Shown piece by piece: positions 31,042 through 46,000 of a stretch of DNA of 64,000 nt (the stretch's first letter is position 1; each line of letters begins with the position of its first letter). A model generated the notes under the pieces. That model did no database searches. It was not told where the DNA came from and saw only the letters and a program-made list of their open reading frames with translations. Location: positions 1-64,000 of the forward strand of contig JABSTR010000975.1 in NCBI GenBank assembly GCA_013339765.2. The letters run 5' to 3'. A program made the position numbers and the translations under genes. This DNA is from Haemaphysalis longicornis. Taxonomy: Eukaryota > Arthropoda > Arachnida > Ixodida > Ixodidae.

Positions 31042-34000
31042 CTACAAAAGCAAAAAAAAAAACCCATAAAATTCAAAACAGACATATGGTTAAATGAACT
31101 TTAATAATTCGATATAGTAATAAAATTGTTAGCCAACGTTCCCTGCGAATTTCAGTACTTAAATTAGGAATGCAAAGTCTTCATAAAACCATGTGCCAAT
31201 ACATTAACCGTCTTGGCTTTTGCAGCAATAAAAAAGACATTACTACCGCACAATACACTCGAGCACAACTTTAAATGACAGTGAAGTTAAAATGCAAGTC
31301 TCTCTAGGTTGATAGATTAGCTCACGGAGGACACTATTATACTCCTAATACACCTGGCGTTTTTAAAAAATAAGGCTAAAACTAGAAAAAACACGCAGTT
31401 TCACCGGAAGGGCTTAAATGACCTGACGCGCACAACTTCTTTCTTGGCTGCCCCTGGATGGTGCTACTCGTCCCTACTTGGTGTGGCAGTACCGCTTTCC
31501 AAGAGAGGATTCGTTCGACGCCAACACTTGCGGGGCCTCAAAAGGCTAGTGTTTTTTTTCAACGAAGCGCAAATACTGACCACGGGTCCAATGGAGAAGC
31601 AGTTTGCTTAGTGGCCTCTAACTGCAAATGACAGGGGAGTTTGGGAAAGCATGAGCGATTTGACTAAAACTGGTACAGGGTAATGTTGTATTCAGTTGCT
31701 TCTATACTGCTATAAACCACCGTTGCTTCACTTGCTTCCGGTTTATCCTTATGCAAACAGTGACTGCAGTCACTGTTTGCGTCACGTTTGATGAGCATTT
31801 GAACAGCAATTTCTCAGCACTTCAAGCATCTTGGCACTAAATCAATGCTGAAATGGCCATGGGGAGGTTCGACTTCCGTTTGAAACCAGCTTGCTGGTTG
31901 CCTCCAGTGACTCTTTAAGAACAACAAGTTACCCTTATGCCTCATCACCGCAACCGATTGTTCCTCCGTGCCGCGCAAAAAGTGTATTACTGTGAGTATT
32001 TTCAACGTGAAATGAGCCATTTCTGTGATTTGTAGGACTGAGTCTCCTATTAATTACTGCAGTGACAACAAACTATGCAAGAAAAAGCAAAAAAGCACAC
32101 AATGTGACACATTAAGTGCAAGCTGCTTTCATAGTGTGCATTGACATTAGGATATGGCACCCTGGCAGACTGATGCACTACGCGAGATTTTGCCGTACGT
32201 ATAGAAGGACAGGCAGGAAATGAAAGGTTTTCAATTGAAACACTTTAGACTGAAACAGTTTTCCTGATAGGGACCTAGAACATTTCAGAATGGAAAGAGG
32301 ACAGTAAGTTGGTTTCAAATGAAACACACCTTCCCATAGCCATTTTAGTGTTAATGTGCTGCCGAGGGATGCTTTTTGCTAAGAATCCTTAATCAAACAA
32401 TGCATTTCCTTTCTTCATTTTCTTCTCAGCAGTTTCATGATGCAGCCCCTGTTTGCATTAGAATAAACAGGAAGTGATGAGGTGCGCCGTAGTGGAGGGC
32501 TCCGGATTAATTTTGACCACCTGGGGATCTTTATCGTGCGCCGAAATCTCGTACACACGGGCGTTTTTGCTTTTCGCCTCCATCAGAAGGCGAAAAGCAA
32601 AAACGCCCGTGTGTACGAGATTTCGGCGCACGTTGAATAAACAGGAAGTGAGTCAGGTAGCTGTGATGTATGGCGGTAAAGGACCAACTGAATTCAACGT
32701 TACCATGTACCAAGAGGTTTCGTCACTTTCAGCTAAACCAGTCGTGCTTCCCCAAACTCCCACGTCCTTTGCTGCTCTGGACAATTACGATTTTTTTTTA
32801 AAGGAACCCATGATCATCAGTATTGACACTTTGTTGAAGAAAAACACATTGTCCTTTTCAGGCTCCGTGAATGTTGAAGTGGCCGCTGCACAATGGCCCC
32901 CCCACAATGCCTTCCATAGCCGCACAGCCATCCTTAACTTGTGACCGAGTAGTCGCATTTACGACCAGTCTCAGTAGCCATCTCAGCTTGAAATGTAACC
33001 ACAGAATTTGTTAAATCCAGTTTCTAAGCACAAAAGTTTCTATTGTACGGTATTCTCCCAACGTGTCGACTGTACCAATGCAACCTGTTATTCACTGAGA
33101 GACGACTTGCCCCTAGGAGAGGAACAGGAGGAGCAAGATCGCTATGCTTTAAAAGAGATAGTGACAGGTAGTGTTTGTTTCACTCGTTAGTTTTATGAGA
33201 ATCAGAATCACGACCACAGTTTTGATGGGTCAGTGGCTTTTGATGAGCAGTGGCTGATGACGATGAGTATGACTAGCCTTGGTATCTCTCGAGATGCAGG
33301 AGGGTGTGTTCAGATAAGGACCGTCAAAGTGGTGCCATGACCATTTTTTGTTTGAGATGAAACTTTAATATTCTGTAGAACATTGCATCCCCACCATGGA
33401 ACTGGCATTAGTTTAGTAAGTAACGCCACAGTTGATTTATTAAAAAATTATTTCGAGCACGATCTGGCCGGGCTACTTTCCACAAAGCTTGGTGTGGCAA
33501 CTTTAGGCACCTGTAACACCAAGCGAAAATTTTTCCAAAGCCTCTTAATTTTTTTACCAAATATTTCCAAACTTTTCGGCTGCATTCAGAAAAATTGAAC
33601 TTGTCATGTTTATATTGTTTGAGAAAATATTTCTCAAACTTAGTAGCGAGAGCAATGTCGTTCAGAAGTGCACTTGTAAAAACTCTTTTTACCTGTAGGC
33701 TTAAATGCTAAGCTGTCTGGTTTTTTAGACTTGCTTACCAGGGGCTGCTGAATACTTCATAGCTTGCTCATTGCTCTAGAAGAAAACATGTTCAACATAA
33801 AAGTCTGTAAAGTGCAACGAAAAATGAAAATTTGGAAAAAAGGGCCAACTTTCGACGTCGTTTAAAAAAAAAAAAACACTGGTCCTCAATTTTCGCAATA
33901 TTTACTGAAAATGGTACTAAGTAACTGAGTATTCTAGAAAGCTAAATATGCATTGCATTATTTTTGTTCTAACGTGTAAAAATGAGGTCACATTACACCT

Positions 34001-37000
34001 TTTTTTTAATGTCCAATCAACAATTCAGTAGCACTCTGCAGTAAAAAAAATACAAATAATTATGGCTGTATTTAAACATTTTAGGAAAATAAAATGACAT
34101 ATATAAAGAAAACTAATCAGAATAGTCATATTTGCCCGTTGTTAAATTTGTTAGTTGCGGGAGGCATTAAAATAATTGAGTTTTTTCCAGCTTGTGTCTT
34201 TTGCAGTGTAAAATTGCTGTTTCAAGAATATTTTTTTATCCCCTTGCCTTAGCTGTCTCATAAACCCATACTTTACGTTTGTGACGCTGCTTAATCACAC
34301 ATAATTTGTAATTTATCCCATTTACAAGCCAGTAACTACGCTGATGTTACTGAGAATACTTGACGTGCGAAAGTCGTGGCCGAGGGGGTATCTCCATTTC
34401 ACCTGGTACATGCGAAGTTCTAATAGCAAAAAGTTCGTCTTTTCAACTGTCTGACTTGAAGGCTTCCTGGAATACTAAATTAAATTGTTTTCTGAAAACC
34501 ATTGTTTTTAGTTCCTAGAAAGATAAACTAACACTACAAAATCTGTGTACCTGTGCTTTGCACACTTCAATGTTAGCGGCAAGGTACAGCTTTCTACTTC
34601 CAAGGACCTTCAAAGTGTTGACAAGCACGGTTCAGAACCGTCGCTGATACTCGAAATCGGAGTTGGGTGTACATTTGGGTGTACAGTGTACATTCAAGTT
34701 CTTTCGTTTTATTTCGCTATTTCCGTGAGTATGTGTGATGCCGACTACCGGCAGAACATTTTTTTCTTTTAGTTTGTTCTTCCCAAATGTGGCGAATTGG
34801 CTATTGTCAAGATGTGGCACGACGAAGTTCTTTAATTTTTAAGGATGTGTCCACGGACTCTTTCGCACTTTGTGTGACTTCGCTTGCAGGTCAACGCCAA
34901 TTATCATTTATACGTGTGTTATTAAAGCGAAAATCGGTGAATGCTATTTAAAGAACTCGCTTGATTTCTACCAACCCCAAGCATGCATGGGCCGAATCAG
35001 GACTGAGCTCCCACAGAGATTTGTCGCAGTCTTTCGCTTCATCGCGACACAGGTGAACACACATCTTTGCTTCTGCTGTCAATAGTATCCTTTACCATTA
35101 TTCGCGAAGAATTTCCGTACATCACACTTGAAGGTTCAGACCAGTGTTTGTCGATACTTTGAAGGTCTTTGGAAGTAGACAGCTGCAACTTCCCCTTAAC
35201 ATTGAAGTGTGCAAAGTACAGGTAGACAGATTTTGTAGTGCGATAAAAGTTTGTCTTTCGGACAACTCATAAGAAAATTTATGAGAAGCACATCGATATC
35301 TTATCCTTGGGAGCCTTCAAGTCAGACAGTTGAAAAGACAAACTTTTTGCCATTAGAACTTCGCATGTACCAGGTGAAATGGAGATACCCCCTCGGCCAC
35401 GACTTTCGCACGTCAAGTATTCTCAGTAACTTCAGCGTAGTTACTGGCTTGTAAATGGGATAAATTACAAATTATGTGTGATTAAGCAGCGTCATAAACG
35501 TAAAGTATGGGTTTATGAGACAGCTAAGGCAAGGGGATAAAAAAATATTCTTGAAATAGCAATTTTACACTGCAAAAGACACAAGCTGGAAAAAACTCAA
35601 TTATTTTAATGCCTCCCGCAACTAACAAATTTAACAACGGGCAAATATGACTATTCTGATTAGTTTTCTTTATATATGTCATTTTATTTTCCTAAAATGT
35701 TTAAATACAGCCATAATATTTGTATTTTTTTTACTGCAGAGTGCTACTGAATTGTTGATTGTACATTAAAAAAAAAGGTGTAATGTGACCTCATTTTTAC
35801 ACGTTAGAACAAAAATAATGCAATGCATATTTAGCTTTCTAGAATACTCAGTTACTTAGTACCATTTTCGGCAAATATTGCGAAAATTGAGGACCAGTGT
35901 TTTTTTTTAAACGACGTCGAAAGTTGGCCCTTTTTTCCAAATTTTCATTTTTCGTCGCACTTTACAGACTTTTATTTTGAACATGTTTTCTTCTAGAGCA
36001 ATGAGCAAGCTATGAAGTATTCAGCAGCCCCTGGTAAACAAGTCTAAAAAACCAGACAGCTTAGCGTTTAAGCCTACAGGTAAAAAGAGTTTTTACAAGT
36101 GCACTTCTGAACGACATTGCTCTCGCTACTAAGTTTGAGAAATATTTTCTCAAACAATATAAACATGACAAGTTCAATTTTTCTGAATGCAGCCGAAAAG
36201 TTTGGAAATATTTGGTAAAAAAAATTAAGAGCCTTTGGAAAAATTTCCGCTTGGTGTTACAGGTGCCTAAAGTTGCCACACCAAGCTTTGTGGAAAGTAG
36301 CCCGGCCGGATCGTGCTCGAAATAATTTTTTAATAAATCAACTGTGGCATTACTTACTAAACTAATGCCAGTTCCATGGTGGGGATGCAGTGTTCTACAG
36401 AATATTAAAGTTTCATCTCAAACAAAAAATGGTCATGGCACCACTTTGACTGTCCTTATCTGAACACACCCAGGATGGCAATTCTTATTTATCTAGATGA
36501 GAAATCATGATACCTCTTCAGCAACGACATCCCTTTCCTAGCAAACGACTGTTATTTTGAGCCATTATTGAGTGACCAGTGAGCAATCTGCAGCTGAAGC
36601 CCAGAATCTGCTTCTGTTATTGTTGTTTGTGCTACACCTGTATGAAATGGATAATTGCCTTTTTGTTCAGCCTGGTTAATGGCCATGCTTTACCCATTTG
36701 GAATAACCGTTGTCAACTGCCCATCACATTCGTCGCAGCAAGGCAAATCAGTCTATCAGTTATGCTAAATTTAGCTAACAGCATCCTTTTAACTTCCGAT
36801 ATCTCTATGCTGCACTTACTTCTTTACGCCTAGGCTCAACTGTTACGTAAAACTTACCTCGGTCAAAATGGCGTCAAAAGAATCTCCACACCTGTCGACG
36901 ATGAATCCCAGCAAGGCACGAATGCCATCCTCTGCAAATATTTTGAAAGGCAGTTTTATAATAAGGCTAAACTCCATCAAAATGTTACACTTGCAATTGT

Positions 37001-40000
37001 GCCAGGATATGTACAATAAAAAAAAAAGTCTCTTGTCATATTTTTAAAAAACATGGCACCATAAATTCCTCTTTCAAAACTGAACTCCATATCGCTGATC
37101 TATAATAGAATATAAAACAAGCATTCACCCATTGCAATGCTTGCTTGTAATACTTTGGAATACAAAGATAGCAGTTTTACTGCTCCTGAAAAGCATGTGC
37201 TTAAAAAGCCACAACGAACCTTCTAAGCAAGCAAGCAAGCAAGTCGGCAGGCAAGTGGAAATATGTGAGTGTCTATCAACAACAGAATGGAAGGAATCAA
37301 GCCATCAGTTGTACCCATGCCAGCAAGAAGAGCACGTTTTAGAAGATTCGATGGGAGCTCAGGTGTCTTAGTACAGACAGCATGACCCAGCCTGTTTGTA
37401 CTACCCAAAAAGAACCCCAGCCTGAATTCAAACCCACACAGAGCGATACCACATGCCTAGTGCTCCATATTGACTAAGCTATGGGCACATGCACAACCCC
37501 TCAGAGATAACACATGTACATGCCAAGGCCTATCCAATGTTGCACATTCCTGTTGACTTGTTCACCTTTAGCACTCCGAGGTGCCTATCTGAGCATTTCT
37601 TGAACAATGCTTGTGCAGTAAGCATCCCTCTAGTAGGCACAAATATCTGATCACCAGCGAATGCATTCCTTCAGGCAGCAAAAGCAATCACACATGTGTG
37701 GTCGTGCTGAAGCTGGTCTGCTACTTCACCCTGCAAAGGGCTTCTCATACCTAGGTTTTACGCCTCATGATAAAATATTCAGTTTATTTTATCTCGTTAG
37801 TACCTAGATCAGTGGTTCTCAACTATGAATGTACTGTGGAGCTTTCTCAAGCTTGCAAAACAATGGAAGGCTCCACGATGAACTATATAGATCCAATTCG
37901 TAATGTAGAGGAGTTCGCAAATGCAGCTGAGGTCACCCAAGCAATTTAATGTCTGCCTTTTGAAGCTGACTTCTATGCTGATGCATCTCTAATTGCCAAA
38001 AGATTTGCTCTTGCAACTAACAGTTCCCCAAACACCTATATTCTGCCTCTTGTGTGTCTGGCTTTTTGCACCGCTGGCATGTTGTGCAAAAAGCCAACTT
38101 TAAAGGATGCGCTACATGGAGAAAAAATAGTCTTATGCAGCAAAGCCACAGCAATGATTGGGGGGAAGAAAGAGCTTGGGGAAGGCTTTGCGGACCCCTG
38201 AAAGGCCCTTGGGGCCTACGCACACCCATTTGAGAATCAGATATAGATTAACCCCACCCATTTTTTTCCTGCCTGTAACTAGTCAGATTTTGTACAGGTG
38301 TACCAGTCATACAGGCATAAGCAGCTACAGCTGCAGTGAAGCATGGTAAGCCAACATGCGTATTGCATATGCGCTACTGGGAAGTTATTTTAATTTTATC
38401 AACTTTACTGAGCTGAACACAGTCTCTACAAACTAAGAAAATACAGGCATGCCATTCCAGGCACAAATCCTGACGGGGCTCAGTTTTCACTGTACAATCG
38501 AATTGTGATGACCCGTCGGCAACTGGCCAACTGATTTTGCCAGCACTGTGGTTGGCAAATCGGTGAGGTGCGCAGTAAAGCCAATTAAAAAGAGTACATG
38601 TCATCAGAAATGCCACAGAAAATCAGCAAGGCAGATGCAGAAAGGAGAAAACATTTTTGAATTGGTTTTCCTACTAAATAAATCCACATAAACACACCTA
38701 ATATGGTAGAAGCTTAGCCTAGGAACTCCAGAGTATAATCTACACAAGTAATCTCACAATGCTTACGACCTTTTAACAGCTACCTCAAAAATATACCAAT
38801 GAAATTTTATTGCCTATCACCTGAAAGACAAAGTTTTCAATGACATAAGCGAATATAAAGTACAGAAAAATGCGCCAAGCTTACCTTCTGCTGCCTCAAT
38901 GAACAAGGCAACCTCTCGTTCAGTGCCATACTTCAGAACAATATCAGACAGAGAAGCGAAGCCTGCTTCCATTTTATCGGCGATTTGCCTCTGAAAGACA
39001 ACTTCAAACTCCATCAGAAGCTGAAAAGAAATAATAATAGAAATTTAATTCATTATGCATTACACAACATGCATTACCCCAAATGTAATTGACGTACCGT
39101 GGACTCTACACACAAAAAAGGAAACGTAGTCAGCGCCTCCTGCAGGGTCATCGTTTGCAGCTGCTTGTGCCTCCTGTTCGCTGTTGCAAGGAGACGCTGA
39201 CGCTTTGCTTCGTCCTCTGTGGTGCCAACATTCTCCTCAAGCCATTCGCTGTGCCGCATCATAGCTTCCTCTGTCTCACCATACACGACAAGGTGACTTG
39301 AGTTCTGCAAGGTAAAGCCACACTGAAGCTTGAAAAATGCACTGATTGCATGACCAATGGCAGAGAGGGCATTATGCCACTGTGTATGCCTCAGCTTGTC
39401 CTTTGGCAATGCATGGAACAATACTTGCTCTGTAAAAGCAGTGCTATGAGGTTTGTCTAGCCCATTTCTGCAGCCAACCACATGGGAATATTCAAACCCC
39501 GCAATGACGAAATTCCACGAGCACGAAATTCCCGCGGCAACAAAATATTTCTACATCCCCGGCGAACGTCCATGGTGGCGACGAAATGTTTTTGGAAAGC
39601 GATCCCACGTTAGCGAAATTCGCTGCAAGTCCAGTTGGCATTTTACCTACCCATTTGAGGCTAACAGTGTCCAAAAAGTGCTTAAGTGTGCTGTTTTCGG
39701 ACCCAATGTGCGTAAACTTTTGCCTCAGCATGCCTGCACGGCCACCACCATATTTGTTCACAAAATGAACCGTGCAATGGGCCAAAGAGACAGCCTTGCG
39801 ACATCACCACCAGGGGGCAATGACTTGCCCCCATGATGGTGACATGATGGCTCGTGACATGATGCCAGCGACAAGACAACTTGCGGCATGGCTAGGAACC
39901 ATTGCACGGCTTTGGCTCAGGCCAGGGCTACGCTAGCCCGCTACTGCTGAACAGCGCGGATGCGTTTGTTGTGTGTGTCGCGATTGGCACATTTGCTCTC

Positions 40001-43000
40001 AGTAAGATGCCTCCGCCAGCCTGAAAGTGGAAGTTTTTATCGCCGCAAGATAAGGCAGCCATCATTGCCAATTCAGTGGTCCAAGTGGAGGAAGGGAGGA
40101 TAGCGTCAACGAGCTCTGAACCACCCTGCAGCTTGCTCCACCATTTTGAGAAGCATGGACGCCATTCTTCAATGGTGCACATGCGCAAAACAAAAACACT
40201 GATGGCGTGGCCTCTGTGGAAGTCAACAAAGCGATGCTCACATAGCTTTGTGGAAAGCATTGGAACAAGGAGGTGCCACTGTCTGTCAAAGTTCAACAGC
40301 AGAAGAAGCTGGACTTTGCCCTGCATGCTCGCACATACTCGGTGCCGAGAACAAGGGAGAGAAACGTGCGGAGAAAGCAGAGCCCGCAAAATAGTTTGGA
40401 TGCATTTGATATGATCCCGTCGTTCTTAGGCGCACACAACGACCAGCAACGAACCACTTCTGGTGGCGTGAGAGCTGAGCTGTGAAGTTGCAGGAAGGTA
40501 AGGCTCGCAAAGTAATATAACCAGTTTTCGATAATAAATTTTTGGTTTGTGGCTGATTTTCCTGTTTTTTTTTTCATTTTTGCGGTAACTAAATTCTCCC
40601 AAAGGTGAATTTTTTGGCTTTCACCAGCGGTTTCGTTATTGCTGGATTCGACTGTAGCGGGGCATGGCGATTCTAAAATACTACCTATGAGCGACCAAAG
40701 ACAACATTGAAATCCCTGCACACGTTGCACTGAACAAGACAATGTAGACAACTCTACAAAAAAAATTTTTAAAGGGTATAAACACAAGAACTACACTCCA
40801 ACACATATACTTGTTGCCAACACCACTAATGTTTTTCCTAAAGGAAGATAACACTGGCACAAATGCTAGAGCATATGCATGAACCTTCAAATCTTGGCCA
40901 TCATCCAATCACATCCCAAGAAGAGTTTGTGTAGTTTGTCACTGGTGTAGTTGCTGCAGCCAGCACAGATTTCACAAATTTTTTTCTCTTTTAGGCTTTA
41001 TAAATTAAATACTGCTTTTAGCAACTGGACAAACTAAGTATATTTATTCAATTCTAGATTTATAGTTATGCCATCAGAAGATGAGGAAAATGGCAGTTGT
41101 GCATAGCATCGTGAACTGGCATCTGCGATAATGACAAAGCTTGGTGGGGCATGCTACTTGGCCTGGTCTGACCCATGGCCACCTTGTACATTCCGTACAT
41201 AGATCGTTACATCTTTCATTAATTGTTTGTGTCACCATCCTGCTGCCACATAACAATATTTATATTTGAAACCGGATAAACGCTGAAAAGCATGTTTATT
41301 TGATAAGCATATTTATCACAAGCAGAAGTTTCACAAACTCCCTTGAGTGTTTCTTAACATGCACCAAATCCCCGACCCACGGGCATTTTCCGTGGTGACT
41401 TGGCAGCCACTCAAATACAACGTCGTGACCATTCACATAAGCCTGCTGAAATTCTTTCCCAGGTCTTTCAACAAAGTGAGAGGACAGTAGTGCAGTACTG
41501 CTTGCAAGCTTTCTAAGGAACCTGTAGAATTTAAAAAGACTTTGGGAGTAGCCTCAATAATATGCTCAAGAGCACCATAAATGGCTAGCGGCCACAAAAC
41601 AAACACTCAAGTAATTTTTGAGTTTTAGTAAAAACTGTTCACGAGAGTAGAATTTTGTAGGTCAAGTACAATGGCTAAAATACTGTTGATGGCGCCTATA
41701 GCTTCCCTTTTTGTTCTCGTAATGTCTTGATTTTCGACATACAATGACAAACACCAACAAGCTAGAGAGCAAATTAACGAGGCATGCAATTGAACTTACA
41801 ACTAGACGACAGAGCTTCTTGTTCGGTGGTTCGGTGTCGGAGCCAGTTTCCTTCTGTGTCTTATGGTAGTACTTTTGCTTCCGGGCCAGCATTGCTGCTG
41901 AGCAATTTTCAATTTTTTTTCGCGCATTCTTAAACTTGTTTCGAAGGCATCGCACCCACGAGTCCTGTTAAGAAATGAAAGAAAACAGTTTTAACCCTTT
42001 CACTGCCACTCCTCAGACAACTTGGAAGATCACACACATGCACACCCTCTGCACCACCTAAGCATGCTCATGTTGCCTTTAGACATTTTGTGTACAAAAA
42101 TGTCGCACCACCTCTTGAAAGTTCACTAAAACCCATAAAACAAATACGGTAAATTTCGGAAAACAGATGGGATGCTTATAGCATGATAGTACTGGTGAAA
42201 AAATGACACACTAGAAAGAAGACACAGACAGGCTAATCTTTAAAGGAGTAGTGACATGAAATTTCAAAGCTGAGATAGCTACGTAAAATGCTTCCTTTTT
42301 ATCAGGAGATATCAAGTTTCAACAGTAGCAGTTCAGTATAACATATTTTAAATCAATTTTAATCTCTGCCCACACGAGAAAGCCCAGAGCGGGCCAGCAC
42401 GACGTCATCTGCTACTTGCCCCAAACTACCGACGTCGGGGCTCCCGTGACGTAGCCGACATGATGGCTGCAGTTGGCACGCGCTGCTAGTGTGTACACGT
42501 CATGGTTTTGGGACTATCATGCTGCCCGAGTGCGCGGGGATGGTGAAGACCTGGGCCGGTCTCGTTGAGCGCATGCACTTGCTTGCATGTGCGTCCAGAC
42601 TGGTAGCAGCGACGCGACAAGAATGGTGACGTCAGGTGCTACCTCCGGTCATGGCAGCCGCTCGGCGTTCGTTTTGTTGAAACCGAAACTGACACGAATA
42701 AACAACGCCGTAAATGACTGTTTACACTGCGATCGACTGTCTAATGTGCCATTCTTTGATTAGTGGGCTAATGGGCACCCATAGCATAAAAAAAATTCAA
42801 CACGAAAATTTCGTGTCAGTACTCCTTTAACAAAAAGTTTACAGTTCTTGCAGGCCACTGCAGTGAAATACTAGCACAAAATTTCCAAAGACAAAGATGC
42901 AAGGAAAACCTGCAAGGGAGTTAGGATTAACTGCAAAAATACTTAACATTAGGGTAAATACTGTCTAGAAGTTAAGTATGTGAACACACACATGCATGCA

Positions 43001-46000
43001 TGCACATGCACATAGAACAATCAAATTAGTATGAAGTTATAAAAGCTTCGTACGAGAACTGTAGTACTTAGGACAGTTATGTTCTCAGGTAACGATTTCC
43101 GGAGACTAGTACTTCAATGAAAGAACTGGAGAATTGCTTGGTTTTGTAAGCAGTATAACATTAGAGCAAATCGTCCTTCAGAATACAAAATTCCTGATAA
43201 TGAAAGAAATATCACGTGGTCGGGTCAAATTTGATTATGCCGTGATATGAAACCAAGGTGCCAGATTTTTTTACCGCCACCAAAACTACAATAATGTTCT
43301 ATAAAAGTGCTCTTTATCCTCAGCAGACTGCAATGCTGCAATAAAGAGTAATTTTAAACCAGAACTGTGAAACCGGATAAATTGGCTGAAAGATTTTAAG
43401 ATGGAGTGCTCACCAGACCATTCCGACCATCAAGACGATCGATAAGGTGCGGGTAGCGACTGACAAGCTGCTGAGCAGCAGTCTGGTAAAGTTCATGTGT
43501 TGGGTACCTGCAACACAAGATCAAAACAAGATGCGCAGGGCCCAGAAAACAAACAATTCACACAGCCATTGCCAACTTACTAAAAAACATTGTCTGCGTA
43601 TCTGCCTACTTTGGACAAGATAGTGGCCTCAGCCCAGTACCAGCATTTCGACAAGAAAATTGTCCTGACGAAGGCATGTCTTGTCAACATGTTTCATCGC
43701 TTTCTCTATGACGATATAGAAGTCTATATATACGTAGCCTAGCGTGATTGAGAATCAGGGGCTCACTGAATGAATACGGAAAGGAAAGCCAGCCATCTAG
43801 AATGCCAAGGAAGACGTAAGGAAGTAGCTTGACATCTTCTTTTGTTTGTAATTTGGGGGAGGGGGGAGTGCAGATTAAGGTTTATCTTTTTTTTTCCATA
43901 CTGCTGGGAAAGCTTGTGGAGAAAAGCACCCATTTAGAGCAGGGACAAAACCAACACGTTGGGATTAAGGGAATGATGCCTTGCCCATTTGGATTACTAT
44001 AAGTACAACTGAGGCGTTTTTTTTTTTAATGAGCCAGGTCCAGAAACCAAAACTAAGTCGGACAAAGCTGCAGTGACGAAGAAAACTCGGCACCTTTCCC
44101 CTAGGAAAGAAATGGGTGTAAACATGTACGCAGATCACAGTTCGTATTGAAAATGAGCCAGATCCTGCTGTTTCATGGATCAAAATGTCCCGAATCCTCT
44201 ATTTATATATTTATATTATACTTATTGGAAAGGAATTGCCGCAGCAACAATTCAAAGTAAGAACAAACTAGAAAGGAGAGCTCTCATTCATGCAATCTGC
44301 TTTATATACTAGTCACTTCATTCTAAGGCCTTAGAATGGGTCAAAAGCTAAAGCAAATCACCACAGGTGACGTAACGCTCACAACAGACAATTACCTTTC
44401 CTCTGTATGGCTTCGCTCAGGGGCACATCAATTTTACCTATGAGCTTCATTAAGAAAAGAAATTGTGACAGCCTATTTGTGAACTTACTTTTAGTTTACA
44501 GCACCCATCTTTCAAAAGCAAAAACGGCGTGGAAGGAAAGGATAATTTTAGCACCATATGTTTTGTTAACAATGTGTTTGCCAGTGTTGCACAAGTTCAA
44601 AAAGACCCAAAGAACACATGGCAAAAATTAGCAAAATGACAAAAAAAAAAAAACTCCTTTTGTTCAGCTACCAGACCGCAAGTTGTGTATCTACAAGGGT
44701 TACAATGAAGCCGCATAACATACCAGGTAATCTTCCAGCATACTTGAAAAAGCTTGTTCACAATGAAGCGGCGCAGGTTGCCACTTATGGCTGTCTTCCG
44801 CTGAAGCACTTGTTCGTAGGGTTGAAGATCTGGCATCCGAAACTCCAAAAAGTCACGTGGATTCTCGAGTGGTACATTTTCAACCCCGAAATGTTGCCTC
44901 TCATGGTTAGGAGATGAAGTACCACTCCTGAAAGTAAAGTGAACTCGTTATTCAAATTCCCCGTAAATGGTAAACCTGATTGCATGTATTTAATTTGCCC
45001 GAGTTGCACACTGCTTACCCTCCACTGCTTAGCAAAGACTCTGGTGAGACAAAACTGCTGCTTGGGCTGCTGGGACCAGAGTCACTGCTAGGGCTGCTGG
45101 CACTAGTTGGCTGCATACAAGATCTTTTGGTGAGGTAAGATTCTTGGCCAAGGTTGATAATGTTTCATCATTTTTCCCACATGCAATGTCATTATACGCA
45201 ACGGTTAGTGCAACACAATGTTGTCTAGCAGTAGATTGTGACACGTCAGAATAAGTGTATTGGCATTTGACAATGGGTGGCGGTCACCTGCTGTTGGTAC
45301 CAACACTCTTGGGGGGGACATGTGCGAAACCATATTCCTGAAGAGTTTTGTTTTTATACTCAAGCATCTACCGAGGCTAAGTTGTTATTTGACATGACTA
45401 TAATGCTCAATTCATCAACATATCTTCATCTAACAAGTTTTTATGGGCACAGACAAAAATCAGCAAAGTTGAAGGACTGCATGGCCACCTATCAACTTTA
45501 CAGCATCATCCCCATACACACCATGGAAATGCGGCAGCAGGCAGCCCACAAGTGGCCAGCCAGTAGCAAAGCTCAGGGCCTATGCTAATGCACTGAAATG
45601 TCGTGAATACAAACACACTAACTGTAGCAGCAGCAGTTGTATGTTAATCTAGGAAACAACAGATGTGTGAAAACCAGTGCCACTGCTGCATAAATTTTTT
45701 GGCATGACTTTAATGCGAAAATCCTTGGCAGTGAAACAGGACTTTCTTCCTCAGACACCATACGGCACATAATAAAAAAACAGTTATTCGATGCTTGAGC
45801 ACATAGCTCATGCTTGTAATTGCCACTGTTTTATGTCATTGTAATCAAATGTAACTGGAGCAATATGGGCAATACTCACATCCGTTGCAAAGGCCACCTT
45901 TCGTGACAGCTGAAGCTTTGCTTTGTTTGGCACAGTCTGCCCGACCTCAAGGTCGATGTAATCATCAACCTCGGCATCATGAATCAGAATCTGCAGAAAA

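Larger units (their letters stand above)
33302..36471. repeat. 3.2 kb near-palindrome (arms ~1.3 kb)
   Basis: Sequence from about 33302 to 34650 recurs in reverse complement from 36471 back to about 35120, around a spacer of about 0.5 kb. The outer arm parts are almost identical ('gggtgtgttcagataagga' pairs with 36453-36471). The inner 250 bases have diverged. It lies wholly inside intron 9, so the pre-mRNA would contain a long hairpin. No TIR-class transposase or target duplication was seen. Confidence 0.93.
31042..36857 (-). other. SAMD3-like intron 9
   Basis: This 5.8 kb intron carries the 5'-inverted SINE (32478-32634) and the 3.2 kb inverted repeat (33302-36471). A plus-strand frame at 32653-32944 is open but matches nothing I know. 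Confidence 0.8.

Noticed and set aside
32653..32944. Plus-strand ORF in intron 9
   Set aside because: No motif, no splice sites and no match to either neighbouring gene.
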